Notes: generated by a model not told the origin, from the letters alone. A stretch of DNA of 64,000 bases from Rhodococcus sp. SGAir0479 (GCF_005484805.1 NZ_CP039432.1:1364001-1428000), one strand, 5' to 3'. Numbered from the stretch's first letter, positions 43,833-52,550 are shown. Made by a program: numbers and translations.

Positions 43833-44438
43833 ATGGGATTTCGGATGGCTGGACGTATCAGTGGGCACGCCCGGACGCGTACACAGGCGGTGTTGTCCCT
43901 GGGGATTTTTCTGGGACTGGGCGCGGTGGGTACGTTGGCGTCGTGGTCCGACAACGCCAGTGCGACCAGCGGTGTGTTCACCACTGGCACAATCGAAATG
44001 AAGTTGGACGGATCGCGTCCCACCCACCGCTTCGCGGCGCTGGAGAAGACCGGCATGCTTCGCGGTGACAGCGTCGCCGCAATGCTGCCCGTGCAAAACA
44101 CTGGTACCACGAACTTCTCGTACGTCGCCAAGGTCATCACAACTGGCGACTCCAGCCTTGCGAACAGCCTCACCGTGGCTGTGAGGAACGGGGGAAGCAG
44201 CAACGGAGCAACGTGCGCCGGCGGTACGCCGATCAGTTCGACGACGTTGTCGACCAAGGCGCCGGTCGACCTCGTTCCGGCGCGGACTCTCGCATCGAAG
44301 GCCCAGGACACGCTGTGTTTCCAGATCACCCTGAGTTCATCGGCGCCCGACGACACGCGGATGAAGTACCTCGGCGCTACGTTCCAGTTCACAGCCACGG
44401 CCCCGCCAGCGTCGGCTGGCCCTCGAGCCGGCGAGTAG
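43833..44438 (+). CDS. exported protein with SipW-type signal peptide
   Basis: The 201-residue product starts with a basic stretch and a hydrophobic core, then LGAVGTLASWSDNASATSGVFTTGTIEMKLDG. This is the SipW-cognate (TasA/camelysin-like) signal pattern, in which the special signal peptidase SipW cuts near the A-x-W-S-D segment. The mature part is predicted beta-rich and ends in a Pro/Ala tail. The family includes biofilm-matrix fibre proteins in Bacillus, but similarity here is confined to the signal region. GGGAAGG lies 6 nt upstream of ATG 43833. The next gene, 14 nt on, has a related signal. Confidence 0.75.
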   Translation: MGFRMAGRISGHARTRTQAVLSLGIFLGLGAVGTLASWSDNASATSGVFTTGTIEMKLDGSRPTHRFAALEKTGMLRGDSVAAMLPVQNTGTTNFSYVAKVITTGDSSLANSLTVAVRNGGSSNGATCAGGTPISSTTLSTKAPVDLVPARTLASKAQDTLCFQITLSSSAPDDTRMKYLGATFQFTATAPPASAGPRAGE

Positions 44439-44452
44439 TGAGGAGAATCAGC

Positions 44453-45448
44453 GTGCTCGAGCCCCGGAATCTCTGCTCCCGAACGGTGTCGCTACGGTCC
44501 GCCCTCGCGGCCGCCGGTATCGCGCTCGTGACGTGGGGGGTGTCGGAAGTGCCCAGCACGCTGGCCGCGTTCACCGACGCATCCGCGGCGAACGTGTCGA
44601 GGATCGCGACGGGAAACTACTATCCCACGCCGCTGGCGAACGGTTTCGAGTGCACCACCAGTGGCTTTTCCGTCAGCGAGCGCGCGAATATCAAATGGAA
44701 TGCAGTGCCCGGGGCGACGGGGTATCGAATTGTCTATGTGAAAGCCTCGGACGGCACGGTGGTAGGTACGCCGCAGAATCTGCCCGCGTCGCAAACGTCC
44801 GTCACCGGTATCACCGTCCCGCGCAACGAGGAGAGATTTGTCCGCCTGCACACGCTCAATGGTCCGGCTACGTCGAGTGGATACAGGGCTGCGGGACTCA
44901 CGTACGGCGACCTGGTATCCAGTCGAACGAAATGTAGCGGAAACTACAAAAATGTCGAGAACCAAGCTTGGGAAAATCAGACCGCCTGGACGCCCGCAGA
45001 GCTGGGGCCCAGGCAAGTAGAGTCTGTTCAGTCGTTCGGCTTGGCCGAGCCCGATCCTGGCGATCCGACGCCTTCGTCGACGCCGACCGCGCCGCCGAGT
45101 GGGTCGGACGCCCCTTCCACCAGCACGTCGGCTACCACGCCACCTTCGACCGCGCTATCGCCGACCGAGCCCACCACGACGCGACCGCCGTCCGAAGTTC
45201 CCACGTCGTCCTCGACGCCACCCAGTCCGGACGTCGAACCGATCGATCTCGGTGAGGGGCGGACGGCGAAACTGGTCGACGAGAACGGGTCGACTTCGGT
45301 GGTGATTCTCTTGGACGACACAGAACAGTGCAACGCGGAAATCCCCGGTGCCGCAACGATCGAGGACAACGGCGACGGCAGAATCGCGGTAGCGAACGTC
45401 GATGGAGAGGTCCGGTACATGGACGTTGCCACGTGCGAGATCAGCTGA
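44453..45448 (+). CDS. exported fibronectin-III-like protein, Thr/Ser/Pro-rich stalk
   Basis: The 331-residue product has a signal region ending PSTLAAFTDASAANVSRIATGNY, again SipW-like. A domain (about 65-160) that resembles a fibronectin type III fold (ANIKWNAVPGATGYRIVYVKASDGT) follows. Next comes a 75-residue Pro/Ser/Thr-rich stalk (about 195-270) and a small C-terminal domain with two cysteines. The stalk suggests a wall-spanning surface protein. GTG 44453 follows GAGGAG. It forms an operon with the preceding gene. Base composition is less GC-rich than neighbours. No sortase motif or membrane anchor is visible. Confidence 0.72.
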   Translation: MLEPRNLCSRTVSLRSALAAAGIALVTWGVSEVPSTLAAFTDASAANVSRIATGNYYPTPLANGFECTTSGFSVSERANIKWNAVPGATGYRIVYVKASDGTVVGTPQNLPASQTSVTGITVPRNEERFVRLHTLNGPATSSGYRAAGLTYGDLVSSRTKCSGNYKNVENQAWENQTAWTPAELGPRQVESVQSFGLAEPDPGDPTPSSTPTAPPSGSDAPSTSTSATTPPSTALSPTEPTTTRPPSEVPTSSSTPPSPDVEPIDLGEGRTAKLVDENGSTSVVILLDDTEQCNAEIPGAATIEDNGDGRIAVANVDGEVRYMDVATCEIS

Positions 45449-45501
45449 CGGAGCTGTGAATCACGTGGTCCGGGCCCGCCGGGGCGCTGCGCACCGCCCG
45501 G

Positions 45502-46377
45502 TCAGCCAGCGGCCGGCTCGACGGGAAGCCACAGTTCACATGTCGCTGTGCTGAAGTCGTCCGCGCGTTCCGACACCGCGACGATCTCCGGACCCGGCCG
45601 CGAACGCCACGGGTTGGATGGAAACCACTCGGTTGCGGTCGCGGCCCAAGTGGTCTGCAGAACCTGCGGATACGGTCCGTTGGTGTGGAAGACCGCCCAC
45701 CTGCCGGCCGGCACCTCGATGGTATCGAGGTCCTCCGGCGTAGGGGTGTCGCGGGAGACGGCAGCGCCGTGCAGGTAGGTCAGTTCGCTGCCCTCGGCAC
45801 GATCCGGGTCGAGGTCGTCGCAGACTGCCAACAAACCCGCCGGCTCGATCTCGCTGAGGGCCTTCAACCGCAGATGTTCCTCCTGTGGCAACGCGGCGAT
45901 GTGTCGTTCGATGTGCGGGTTGACGCCCTGGTGGATCAGTGGAACGCGGGCGGCGTGTCCGACGAGCCGGAACGCGGGCTGGTCGACGATGCGGGTGTCC
46001 AACGGTCTGCTCCCTTCGACACTCAGGTGGAACCTGAGTTGCGGTTGTGTTCGAAGGGGGCCTCCGTCGCGACGCACATCACTCGGGCCCGCACCGTGCA
46101 CCGCCCGGAACGCCCGCCCGAATGCCTCGGTCGAGCCGTATCCGTACCGGACGGCGATGCCGAGGAGATCGCCCTCGCCCCGGACGACTGCGGCCGCGGC
46201 GACGGTCATCCGGCGTCGGCGGACGTACTCCGACAGCGGCATACCGGCCAGTGATGAGAACATCCTGCGCAGGTGGTGTTCGGTCGTACCGAGCGCCCTG
46301 GCTACATCCTTGACGTCGAACTCCTCGGTGAGGTGTTGCTCGACGAGGTCGACGAGCCGGTTGAGTGACGAGATCAC
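45502..46377 (-). CDS. AraC family regulator with GyrI-like domain
   Basis: The 291-residue product has two AraC helix-turn-helix motifs in residues 1-105 (FDVKDVARALGTTEHHLRRMFSSLAGMPLSEYVRRRRM and LLGIAVRYGYGSTEAFGRAFRAVHG). It is fused to a GyrI-like small-molecule-binding domain (about 115-288, with AGRWAVFHTNGPYPQVLQTTW). Rob/BmrR-like proteins of this type sense amphipathic or drug-like ligands. GGGAGGG lies 6-7 nt upstream of ATG 46377. No obvious target gene is adjacent, since it converges with the exported-protein operon. Ligand unknown. Confidence 0.88.
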   Translation of the reverse strand: MISSLNRLVDLVEQHLTEEFDVKDVARALGTTEHHLRRMFSSLAGMPLSEYVRRRRMTVAAAAVVRGEGDLLGIAVRYGYGSTEAFGRAFRAVHGAGPSDVRRDGGPLRTQPQLRFHLSVEGSRPLDTRIVDQPAFRLVGHAARVPLIHQGVNPHIERHIAALPQEEHLRLKALSEIEPAGLLAVCDDLDPDRAEGSELTYLHGAAVSRDTPTPEDLDTIEVPAGRWAVFHTNGPYPQVLQTTWAATATEWFPSNPWRSRPGPEIVAVSERADDFSTATCELWLPVEPAAG

Positions 46378-46603
46378 GAGCCCTCCCTTCGATGTCTACC
46401 CTCGCCGAGGGCGCCCCGGCCGCGCCCGATCGCTGCGACCCGATTCGATCAGATGCTTGCTGATGCGGCGCAGGTACCGAGAGAACCCTCCCAAGGGCTC
46501 AGCAAGAGGTGTGCACGTGCCCTCTCTTTCGTGGTGTCTGTGCGAGCAACCGGCAACCCTCGCCCAGCGGAAACACCCCCTCCTCGCGTGGACACCACCT
46601 GGA

Positions 46604-47458
46604 TCAGCGGGTCCAGAAGTCTTCTGGCCGGCGGCCGGGAGTGAATCCGTGGTGCTCGATCATCGCGACGGCTTCGGGGAAGTTGTCGGCGAGAGCTTCG
46701 GGGACGTGTGCGTCGCTGCCGAAGGTGACGGCACGTCCGCCTTCTTCGCTCCACCACTGGGGTATCCACGGCCGTAGTCGTCGTGTGTTGATTTCGAGAG
46801 CTCGTTCGCTGTCGGCGATCGCTTTCATGGCGGTCCGGAATCGCTCCTCGAAATGGCGGGGGTCGAAGGGGCCGGCAGCGGTGGGCCATGCTCGGACGGC
46901 GTAGTCGATGTGGCAGAACACTTCGAACTCGTCTGCCCCTGAGACCATCCGGGGAATCTCGTCGAGGTAGGCGTTGACTACGTCGTCTGGATGCCACTGT
47001 CGGTAGAGCGTGTTGGGTTCGTAGCGGTCCTCGCCGACCTTCAGCGTGTGTAAGGAGCCGTTGACACGGTCGATGGCAGACAGATCGACGAGCTCGGCAG
47101 CGTTGTCGGCGTATAGGTGCGGTTGGCCGAACTCGACGCCGGTGAGGATCGTCAATTCGGGAAAACGGTGGCGGCAGCGGTCGATGCTGTCGAGGTAGCC
47201 GACGATGTCCAGGGGCGGGGGCGCGAGGTATCCGCGCGAGTCGAGCAGCGACTGTTGGTGCGGGAGTAGGTCTTCGGGTTCGGTGCGCCACGTGCTGTCG
47301 AAGTCGAAGTGTTCGGTGAACACGACGGCGGGCAAGCCGATCGCGAGAGCGCGCTCGCACATGAGGCGCATGCGGCCGGCGGCGGAGGATGAGGGTCCGC
47401 CGGTGTCCCAGGACCATTCGGAGTGGACGTGGCTGTCGGCGGGAAGACGAGTGGGCAC
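46604..47458 (-). CDS. PHP-domain phosphoesterase (histidinol-phosphatase-like)
   Basis: The 284-residue product is a PHP-family metal-dependent phosphoesterase. Ligand motifs are His10 and His12 (DSHVHSEWSWD), FTEHFDFD, GVEFGQPH, FCHIDYAV and a terminal GSDAH. It resembles HisK-type histidinol phosphatases, but the his locus is not here, so histidinol phosphate is only one possible substrate. GTG 47458 is set by CAGGAG 6-7 nt upstream; a much longer upstream open frame is low-quality antisense sequence. Confidence 0.85.
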   Translation of the reverse strand: MPTRLPADSHVHSEWSWDTGGPSSSAAGRMRLMCERALAIGLPAVVFTEHFDFDSTWRTEPEDLLPHQQSLLDSRGYLAPPPLDIVGYLDSIDRCRHRFPELTILTGVEFGQPHLYADNAAELVDLSAIDRVNGSLHTLKVGEDRYEPNTLYRQWHPDDVVNAYLDEIPRMVSGADEFEVFCHIDYAVRAWPTAAGPFDPRHFEERFRTAMKAIADSERALEINTRRLRPWIPQWWSEEGGRAVTFGSDAHVPEALADNFPEAVAMIEHHGFTPGRRPEDFWTR

Positions 47459-47580
47459 GAGAACTCCTGCGAGGACGGATGGGTGCAGGGGCCGTGCTCC
47501 GGGCCTGCACGCATCGAGCGATCGACTCGATGGGGACGCGGACGGTGGTGTTCGCGAGGACGGAGATGTCCAAGTGTTGT

Positions 47581-48081
47581 TCAGGGTGTGTGAGCGTCGA
47601 GGATGGTGGTGGGGGCAGGACCGTGGTTGGCGAGGTAGTTGTGCGCGGCGGCTGTGACGTCGACGTCGGTGGTGGGGGTGCGGACGACGGGGTGCCCGTT
47701 GGGCCAAACGGTCCAGTGGGCTTCGGGGTTGGCGTGAGTGAGGGCTTGTCCGAGAAGCAGCCCGATCTGGGTGAAGAGTTGGTGTTGGAGGTCGGGGTCG
47801 TCTTGTAGCTGGGAGAGGCGCCGTTCGGTGGCTGTGAGGGTGCCGCGGGTCCGGTCGTGGGGTTCGTCGTGGTCGGCGAGCCACTGCCAGAGTTCGGTCG
47901 GTTCGAGTAGCGGTGAGCGCGCGTCCAGGACACCGCCGCTGGGTCCGGGGCCGTAGAGCACGATGCCGCGCGCGATCCCGTAGCGGGGACCGATTTTGAG
48001 TAGTCGCTGGACGACGAGCGGTAGGCGGGAGCTGACTGAGCTGGAGAGGGTCATGTCGAGCCAGTTCTCGATGGGAGGCAT
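47581..48081 (-). CDS. hypothetical protein
   Basis: The 166-residue product is not recognised. It looks soluble, with a possible helical N-terminus (SSRLPLVVQRLLKIGPRYGIARGIVLYGPGPSGG) and a central charged region with helix-forming DDPDLQHQLFTQIGLLLGQALTH. A C-terminal segment (HWTVWPNGHPVVRTP...TAAAHNYLANHG) resembles a small beta-hairpin domain. No signal or membrane segment is evident. It lies between the PHP gene and a TIMP-like gene on the same strand, in the region of less typical composition. Confidence 0.55.
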   Translation of the reverse strand: MPPIENWLDMTLSSSVSSRLPLVVQRLLKIGPRYGIARGIVLYGPGPSGGVLDARSPLLEPTELWQWLADHDEPHDRTRGTLTATERRLSQLQDDPDLQHQLFTQIGLLLGQALTHANPEAHWTVWPNGHPVVRTPTTDVDVTAAAHNYLANHGPAPTTILDAHTP

Positions 48082-48196
48082 GGTGCGACGCTAACGCGAT
48101 CCGCGACGGTCCACGGCGTCCTGGCCGGACTGTCGCACACCGGATATTCGGGGACCGGCACGCGTTCACCTGGTCCAGACCGCGCTCACCACGCGC

Positions 48197-48823
48197 TCAC
48201 CGGCGTCTGCGGAACACCAAGGCGCTCCATCCGATCAATCCGACCAAGGCGAGTCCAGCGATCGCCAGTACCGGCGTCGGTAGTGCGGCGGTCATCCGGG
48301 TCTGCCAACTGATCGCGGCCGTGGGTGCGGCTTCTCGGGGAGGGTGGGGTGGCCCGTACACCTTCTCGGTGACGGATCGGATGTCGAACGGGGCGCCGGT
48401 GTACGGGCCGCAGGCGTGGCCTTCCCACGCGGCATCGACGTCGTACGGCTTGGAGACGAAGAGTAGGTACTCGTCCCCGATTTGGTAGCTGGTTCCACAC
48501 CCGTTGCCGTTCGAGAGGGTGCCGACTGTCGTTGTGGAGCTCACATCACCCTCGAATACTTGTGAATCCTCGAATTCGTAAGTGTCGGTGAACCCGTCCG
48601 AGACCTTGTCGGTCGCGCGGGCGACAAAGACCGCGGACGCGTGCGAGACGGCTTCCTCCGGTGTTTCGCTGCTGACGCACGAGCAGGCAGATGCGGTCCC
48701 AGGTGTAGCCAGCACGATCGATCCTGCGATGAGAAGTCCGCTGGCACAGGCCGTGACGTATCGCGAGAAGTAGTGGAGGTAGTGGCGCGTTCGGGAATCC
48801 GCAGCGGATTTGCCGATGGTCAT
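48197..48823 (-). CDS. secreted TIMP/NTR-like protein with C-terminal anchor
   Basis: The 208-residue product has a signal peptide with probable cleavage after TASA at residue 46, so the mature protein would start CSC. That is the netrin/TIMP arrangement, in which the N-terminal Cys and a C-x-C begin the OB-fold domain. The region to about residue 145 has the NTR-like pattern (AVFVARATDKV..., YEFEDSQVFEGD, CGTSYQIGDEYLLFV, ACGP). A Pro-rich spacer and one transmembrane helix with RRRR end the protein, so it is surface-anchored. Similar bacterial proteins exist without known function. It precedes the unknown 166-residue gene by about 115 nt. Confidence 0.7.
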   Translation of the reverse strand: MTIGKSAADSRTRHYLHYFSRYVTACASGLLIAGSIVLATPGTASACSCVSSETPEEAVSHASAVFVARATDKVSDGFTDTYEFEDSQVFEGDVSSTTTVGTLSNGNGCGTSYQIGDEYLLFVSKPYDVDAAWEGHACGPYTGAPFDIRSVTEKVYGPPHPPREAAPTAAISWQTRMTAALPTPVLAIAGLALVGLIGWSALVFRRRR

Positions 48824-48895
48824 CGTGCCAGTGAAGCATTTCGTGTTGCCGACTCGCGTGTGGCTGGGCCGTCAGGCACGTTCGCACCGGAGATG

Positions 48896-49447
48896 TCACG
48901 CCCAGGGAATCACGTGGAATATCCCACAAGCACTTCCGTGCTCGCTGGTCTGGAACTTCGCCACCGGCGTTCCGCGGTCATCGAGCACGCTGACCTGGTC
49001 GAAGGCCGCGACCCCCGGTCCGGGGCACCGGTGACCCACCTCGGGCGCGTCGGGTAGTGCCAGGAGAGTACTCCGGACTTCGATGCCGTCGGCGATGATC
49101 GATGCGGGCAGAACGAGGTCTCCCGTCATGGCCTCGAGTGCTGTTTCACTCGCCGACTCGAGCTCGAGGCTCGGGTGGTGCAGGTAGTGACAGCGGGTGA
49201 GCGTCACACCCGAGGTGGACGGGTTTTTCTTGTACGAGAGGAGCCATTCCCGTCCGAACAAGCTGTCCACGTTGCCGTACCACGCGCGCGCGGCGCAGTC
49301 CGCGGGCCCCTCGGACGCGTCGACAGTTGTCGACTCTGGCTCGCTCGCCGTCGGCTCCGCGGTCGGGCTGTCGGGAGCGCAGCCGGCGAGCAGGAGTGGG
49401 GCGGCCGCGGCCAGGATGGCCAGCCCAGCGCGAGCGGTGATGGTCAT
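48896..49447 (-). CDS. putative lipoprotein
   Basis: The 183-residue product carries a lipoprotein signal (TITARAGLAILAAAAPLLLAGC) with LAGC as lipobox. A Thr/Glu/Ser-rich linker and a domain containing four cysteines (ADCAAR, TRCHYL, HRCPGPG, SACGIF) follow. ATG 49447 begins the signal peptide and is used instead of longer in-frame starts. No family is recognised. TACCGT stands 8 nt before the ATG, so the transcript may be nearly leaderless. Confidence 0.65.
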   Translation of the reverse strand: MTITARAGLAILAAAAPLLLAGCAPDSPTAEPTASEPESTTVDASEGPADCAARAWYGNVDSLFGREWLLSYKKNPSTSGVTLTRCHYLHHPSLELESASETALEAMTGDLVLPASIIADGIEVRSTLLALPDAPEVGHRCPGPGVAAFDQVSVLDDRGTPVAKFQTSEHGSACGIFHVIPWA

Positions 49448-49552
49448 GCGTAGATACGGTAGGTGCGCCGTGCCGAATTCGATGCCGACCTCGCCGAACC
49501 GACGTCGCGTCTGCGACCGGCCGATCCCCGTCCCGGGGCCCACGGGGATCGG

Positions 49553-49900
49553 TCAGCTCTCCCGGACGTCGACGACGTACATCCGGGTGCGTGAGCGGTC
49601 GAGGAAATTCTTCTCGTCGGCCTCGATCGCGGCGGCCACCTCCGGTCGCGCGTGGGTGGTGAGCATCGCGTCGTAGCCGGCGCGGTCGGCGAACACGAAC
49701 TCGCTGACGACGTCGAAATCGGGGTCGGTGGCGCCGTCGGCGCCGATCGCGGTGCCCCGGTCGAGATAGTTGCGGCGGTACTCGACGATCTGCGGCAGGA
49801 GACTGCGGATCAGCTTCGCGTGGTTGTTCTCGTAGTACTCGACGAACTGGTGGTGGGTGAGGTCCGGACGACGGGCGAGGAGGGCTACGGCCTTGATCAT
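49553..49900 (-). CDS. EthD domain protein
   Basis: The 115-residue product is a small ferredoxin-like dimeric-barrel protein of the EthD family (IKAVALLARRPDLTHHQFVEYYENNHAKLIRSLLPQIVEYRRNY). Family members assist or perform oxidative or hydrolytic reactions in ring-cleaving and ether-degrading pathways. Here no cognate oxygenase is adjacent, so the role is open. The predicted start at 49900 gives the full first strand. Confidence 0.78.
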   Translation of the reverse strand: MIKAVALLARRPDLTHHQFVEYYENNHAKLIRSLLPQIVEYRRNYLDRGTAIGADGATDPDFDVVSEFVFADRAGYDAMLTTHARPEVAAAIEADEKNFLDRSRTRMYVVDVRES

Positions 49901-49967
49901 CGGCCGACCGTACGCCCGCGGCGGCCGCGCGGAACAGGTGTGATCTCGCCCACCGGACGCCCCGGTC

Positions 49968-50984
49968 TCACAGCCACCGTTGCCGTTTGAAGACCACGTA
50001 CAGCGTGACGGACGTCGCGACCATGAGCAGCAGCGCGACGGGATAGCCGAACTGCCAGCCCAGCTCCGGCATGTCGTGGAAGTTCATCCCGTACACGGCC
50101 CCCACCAGCGTCGGCGCGAAAAGGATTGCCGCCCAGGACGATATCTTCTTCACCTCTTCGCTCTGGTTCAGGCTGGTCACGGTGAGGCGGCGCATCTCCT
50201 CGTTCTGCCGTTGCGCGACGAGCGTCGCGTGTACCGACAGCGCAGTCTGCAGGTGGGCCCGCGACGAGTCGGCGCGCTCGCCGATGCGCAGCGTGTGGTC
50301 GAGGACGTCGCGCAGGTGCCGTCGCAGCTCCACGTCGACGTGGTACTTGTCGGACCCCCGCTCGAGCGCTCCGAGCATCTCGACCAGCGGGTGGGTCGCG
50401 CGCTGGAAGTCGATGACCTCGCCGGACAGGTCGTAGATGCGTCGCGCCACCGCCGGGTCCCCGGTGAACATCTGGTTCTCGATCTCGTCGATGTCGTTCT
50501 CGAGCCCCGCCGCGACCGGCAGGTACTCGTCGACCACCTGGTCGAGGATCGCGTAGAGCACGGCCTCGGGGCCCAGTCGCAGCAGCTCCGGTTGCGCCTC
50601 GAGCCGGCGTCGCACCTGCCCGAGATCGGGCGACTCGGCGTGCCGGATCGTGACCACGAAGTTGGGGCCCACGAACAGGTGCACCTCGCCGAACTCGACC
50701 TTCTCGACGTCGTCGAGATAGCGGGCGGGCCGCAGCACGACGAACAGGATGTCGTCGTACCGCTCGAGTTTGGGACGCTGGTGTGCCGCGATCGTGTCCT
50801 CGACCGCGAGGTGGTGCAGCCCGAATTCGGTTGCCAGCGATTCGATCTCGGTGGCGTCCGGCCGATACAGTCCGATCCATGCCATGCCGCCGAGACGGTT
50901 CATCGTCTCGTAGGTGGAGTCGAGTGTCCGCGGAGTGTCGATCCGAACGCCGTCGACGTAGACGGCGTTGTCCACGATGGTCAT
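49968..50984 (-). CDS. corA: CorA-type magnesium/cobalt channel
   Basis: The 338-residue channel forms a funnel-shaped pentamer for Mg2+ or Co2+ uptake. A cytoplasmic alpha/beta domain and long helix (about 1-275) lead to two C-terminal transmembrane helices, with the signature GMN at 299-301 (YGMNFHDMPELGWQFGYP) and a basic C-terminus (FKRQRWL). ATG 50984 gives the family start TIVDNAVYVDG. It is divergent from the lipase gene. No magnesium riboswitch was recognised upstream. Confidence 0.92.
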   Translation of the reverse strand: MTIVDNAVYVDGVRIDTPRTLDSTYETMNRLGGMAWIGLYRPDATEIESLATEFGLHHLAVEDTIAAHQRPKLERYDDILFVVLRPARYLDDVEKVEFGEVHLFVGPNFVVTIRHAESPDLGQVRRRLEAQPELLRLGPEAVLYAILDQVVDEYLPVAAGLENDIDEIENQMFTGDPAVARRIYDLSGEVIDFQRATHPLVEMLGALERGSDKYHVDVELRRHLRDVLDHTLRIGERADSSRAHLQTALSVHATLVAQRQNEEMRRLTVTSLNQSEEVKKISSWAAILFAPTLVGAVYGMNFHDMPELGWQFGYPVALLLMVATSVTLYVVFKRQRWL

Positions 50985-51195
50985 GCGCGCCCCGTTCTTG
51001 TCGCGAGTCCGCCATATTGCATCACGCTCGGGTGGGCAGCGCGCGGTTGCAGGGAGAGGCCACGGCGATCCCGCGCCACCCGGAACCGGACTTCGTTCCG
51101 CGATCGTTATCCTGCCCACCGGTACCTGCCGGCGACAGAGCGGCGGCGGGCTTGATAGACAGAGTCCGGGGCCCGAGGGGCCGCAGGAGGTACAC

Positions 51196-52197
51196 GTGCG
51201 TCGATCGATACGGACGGTTGTCGTCGGGGTGGTCGCGGCCCTGGCGGTGGTGGGTGGATCCGGAGCGAGTGCCGGGGCGGCGCCGTTCGGTTCCGGCTCG
51301 CTCGAGGGACCGGACCAGGGATACGTCGTCCCGCAGGTGCCGGGTCCCGTGCAGACGCGGCACGCGGCGGCGCTGCGGTACGCGGAGCAACATCCCGACT
51401 CCGCGCCGGCGGGGGCGAACGATTTCGAGTGCCGGCCCGGCGCCGCGCATCCCAATCCGGTCGTGCTCGTACACGGGAGCGATTCGGACGCGTACACCGA
51501 CTGGGCCGCGCTCTCGCCACTGCTGAGTGCTCGGGGATTCTGCGTGTTCGCGCTCAACTACGGGGCGGACGGCAAGCCCGGCAAGTACGCCCGCGGCGAC
51601 ATGACCCGCAGCGCCGGCGAGCTCGCGGACTTCGTCGACCGGATCCGGGCGGCGACCGACTCGGGCCAGGTGGACGTGGTCGGGTACTCGCAAGGCGCGA
51701 CCGTGGCGCGGTACTTCGTCAACCGCCTCGGCGGCGATCGGCTGGTGGGCCGCTGGGTGGGGATGGCGTCGCCGACGTACGGCGGCAACATGTACGGTCT
51801 GGTCCCGCTGTTGCAGGCGTTGCCGCACCCGGACCGGATCGCGGAGTGGCTCACGTCCGAGGCGATCAGTCAGCAGATGCAGGGATCGGACTTCCTCACG
51901 GCACTGAACGCGGGCGGCGACACCGTGCCCGGCCCGCAGTACACGACCATCGGATCGCGCTACGACGAGATGATCCAGCCGTACACCAACATCGCGCTCC
52001 GCGGACCGGGCGCGGTGAACCTGACGGTGCAGGACCTGTGCCCCGAGAACGAGGGCGGGCACTTCAACATGGTCTACGACCCGTTCGCGCTCGGACTCGC
52101 GTTGCGCACGCTGGACCCGGCGGCGCCCGCGCCGGAGTGCGCGCCGGTGCCGTTGGGCGCCGGGATCCTCGACATGATCATCGCGAGCAATTCCTGA
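51196..52197 (+). CDS. secreted lipase/esterase (alpha/beta hydrolase)
   Basis: The 333-residue product has a signal peptide (RRSIRTVVVGVVAALAVVGGSGASAGAA) and then a lipase-class alpha/beta-hydrolase fold. Visible are the oxyanion-loop VVLVHGSDSDAYTDW, the nucleophile in GYSQGATVARYF, and the catalytic His in NEGGHFNMVYDPFA. Two cysteine pairs suggest disulfides. It resembles actinobacterial secreted triacylglycerol lipases and esterases. GTG 51196 follows GCAGGAGG. It shares a 211-nt divergent region with corA. Confidence 0.87.
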   Translation: MRRSIRTVVVGVVAALAVVGGSGASAGAAPFGSGSLEGPDQGYVVPQVPGPVQTRHAAALRYAEQHPDSAPAGANDFECRPGAAHPNPVVLVHGSDSDAYTDWAALSPLLSARGFCVFALNYGADGKPGKYARGDMTRSAGELADFVDRIRAATDSGQVDVVGYSQGATVARYFVNRLGGDRLVGRWVGMASPTYGGNMYGLVPLLQALPHPDRIAEWLTSEAISQQMQGSDFLTALNAGGDTVPGPQYTTIGSRYDEMIQPYTNIALRGPGAVNLTVQDLCPENEGGHFNMVYDPFALGLALRTLDPAAPAPECAPVPLGAGILDMIIASNS

Positions 52198-52206
52198 CGG
52201 CGGACG

Positions 52207-52413
52207 TCAGTCGGCCAGGGTCGCGACCGCGTGCGCCCAGAGGAAGTACTCGTTGGTGCCGAGGTCTCGGACCGTGCGGATACCGAAGGCGGCGCGCAGA
52301 TGTTCGGCATCCGATTCGCTGACACCGCGCAGGGCGGTCACCGGTGCGTCGGCCAGATCGTCCACCGGACGCGATTCGAAGGCCTTGGCGAACTTGTGGG
52401 CGATCCCGGTCAT
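52207..52413 (-). CDS. small conserved protein, helix-hairpin-helix-like
   Basis: The 68-residue product (TGIAHKFAKAFESRPVDDLADAPVTALRGVSESDAEHLRAAFGIRTVRDLGTNEYFLWAHAVATLAD) is not named, but it resembles small actinobacterial proteins with an ALxGVSxxDAExLxxAFGIxTVxDLG segment. That segment is like a helix-hairpin-helix or Rad51-N-type motif. No signal peptide. The gene is divergent from the large membrane hydrolase gene and converges with the lipase at 9 nt. DNA binding is only a possibility. Confidence 0.65.
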   Translation of the reverse strand: MTGIAHKFAKAFESRPVDDLADAPVTALRGVSESDAEHLRAAFGIRTVRDLGTNEYFLWAHAVATLAD

Positions 52414-52537
52414 GTTCGGCTCCGATCGATGCTCGTAGGTGCGCGGTGGGCGACACCGTCGTATCGAGTACAGCGCACACTCCGAGAACGCTGCGGTGTT
52501 TCCCGCGAGAATCGGCGCCGTGGCCTACACCGACGCC

Positions 52538-52550
52538 TAGTGTTCGGGCC
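52538..52550 (+). promoter_or_regulatory. leaderless promoter
   Basis: TAGTGT (52538-52543) ends 7 nt before ATG 52551; no ribosome site precedes the start. Confidence 0.5.

Noticed and set aside
46378-46603. Extra gene or mobile-element remnant between the AraC gene and the PHP gene
   Set aside because: Open frames there are short or antisense, without ribosome sites or terminal repeats.
47459-48169. Long N-terminal extension of the PHP protein
   Set aside because: The added region is antisense-like Pro/Arg-rich sequence, while a strong ribosome site precedes GTG 47458.
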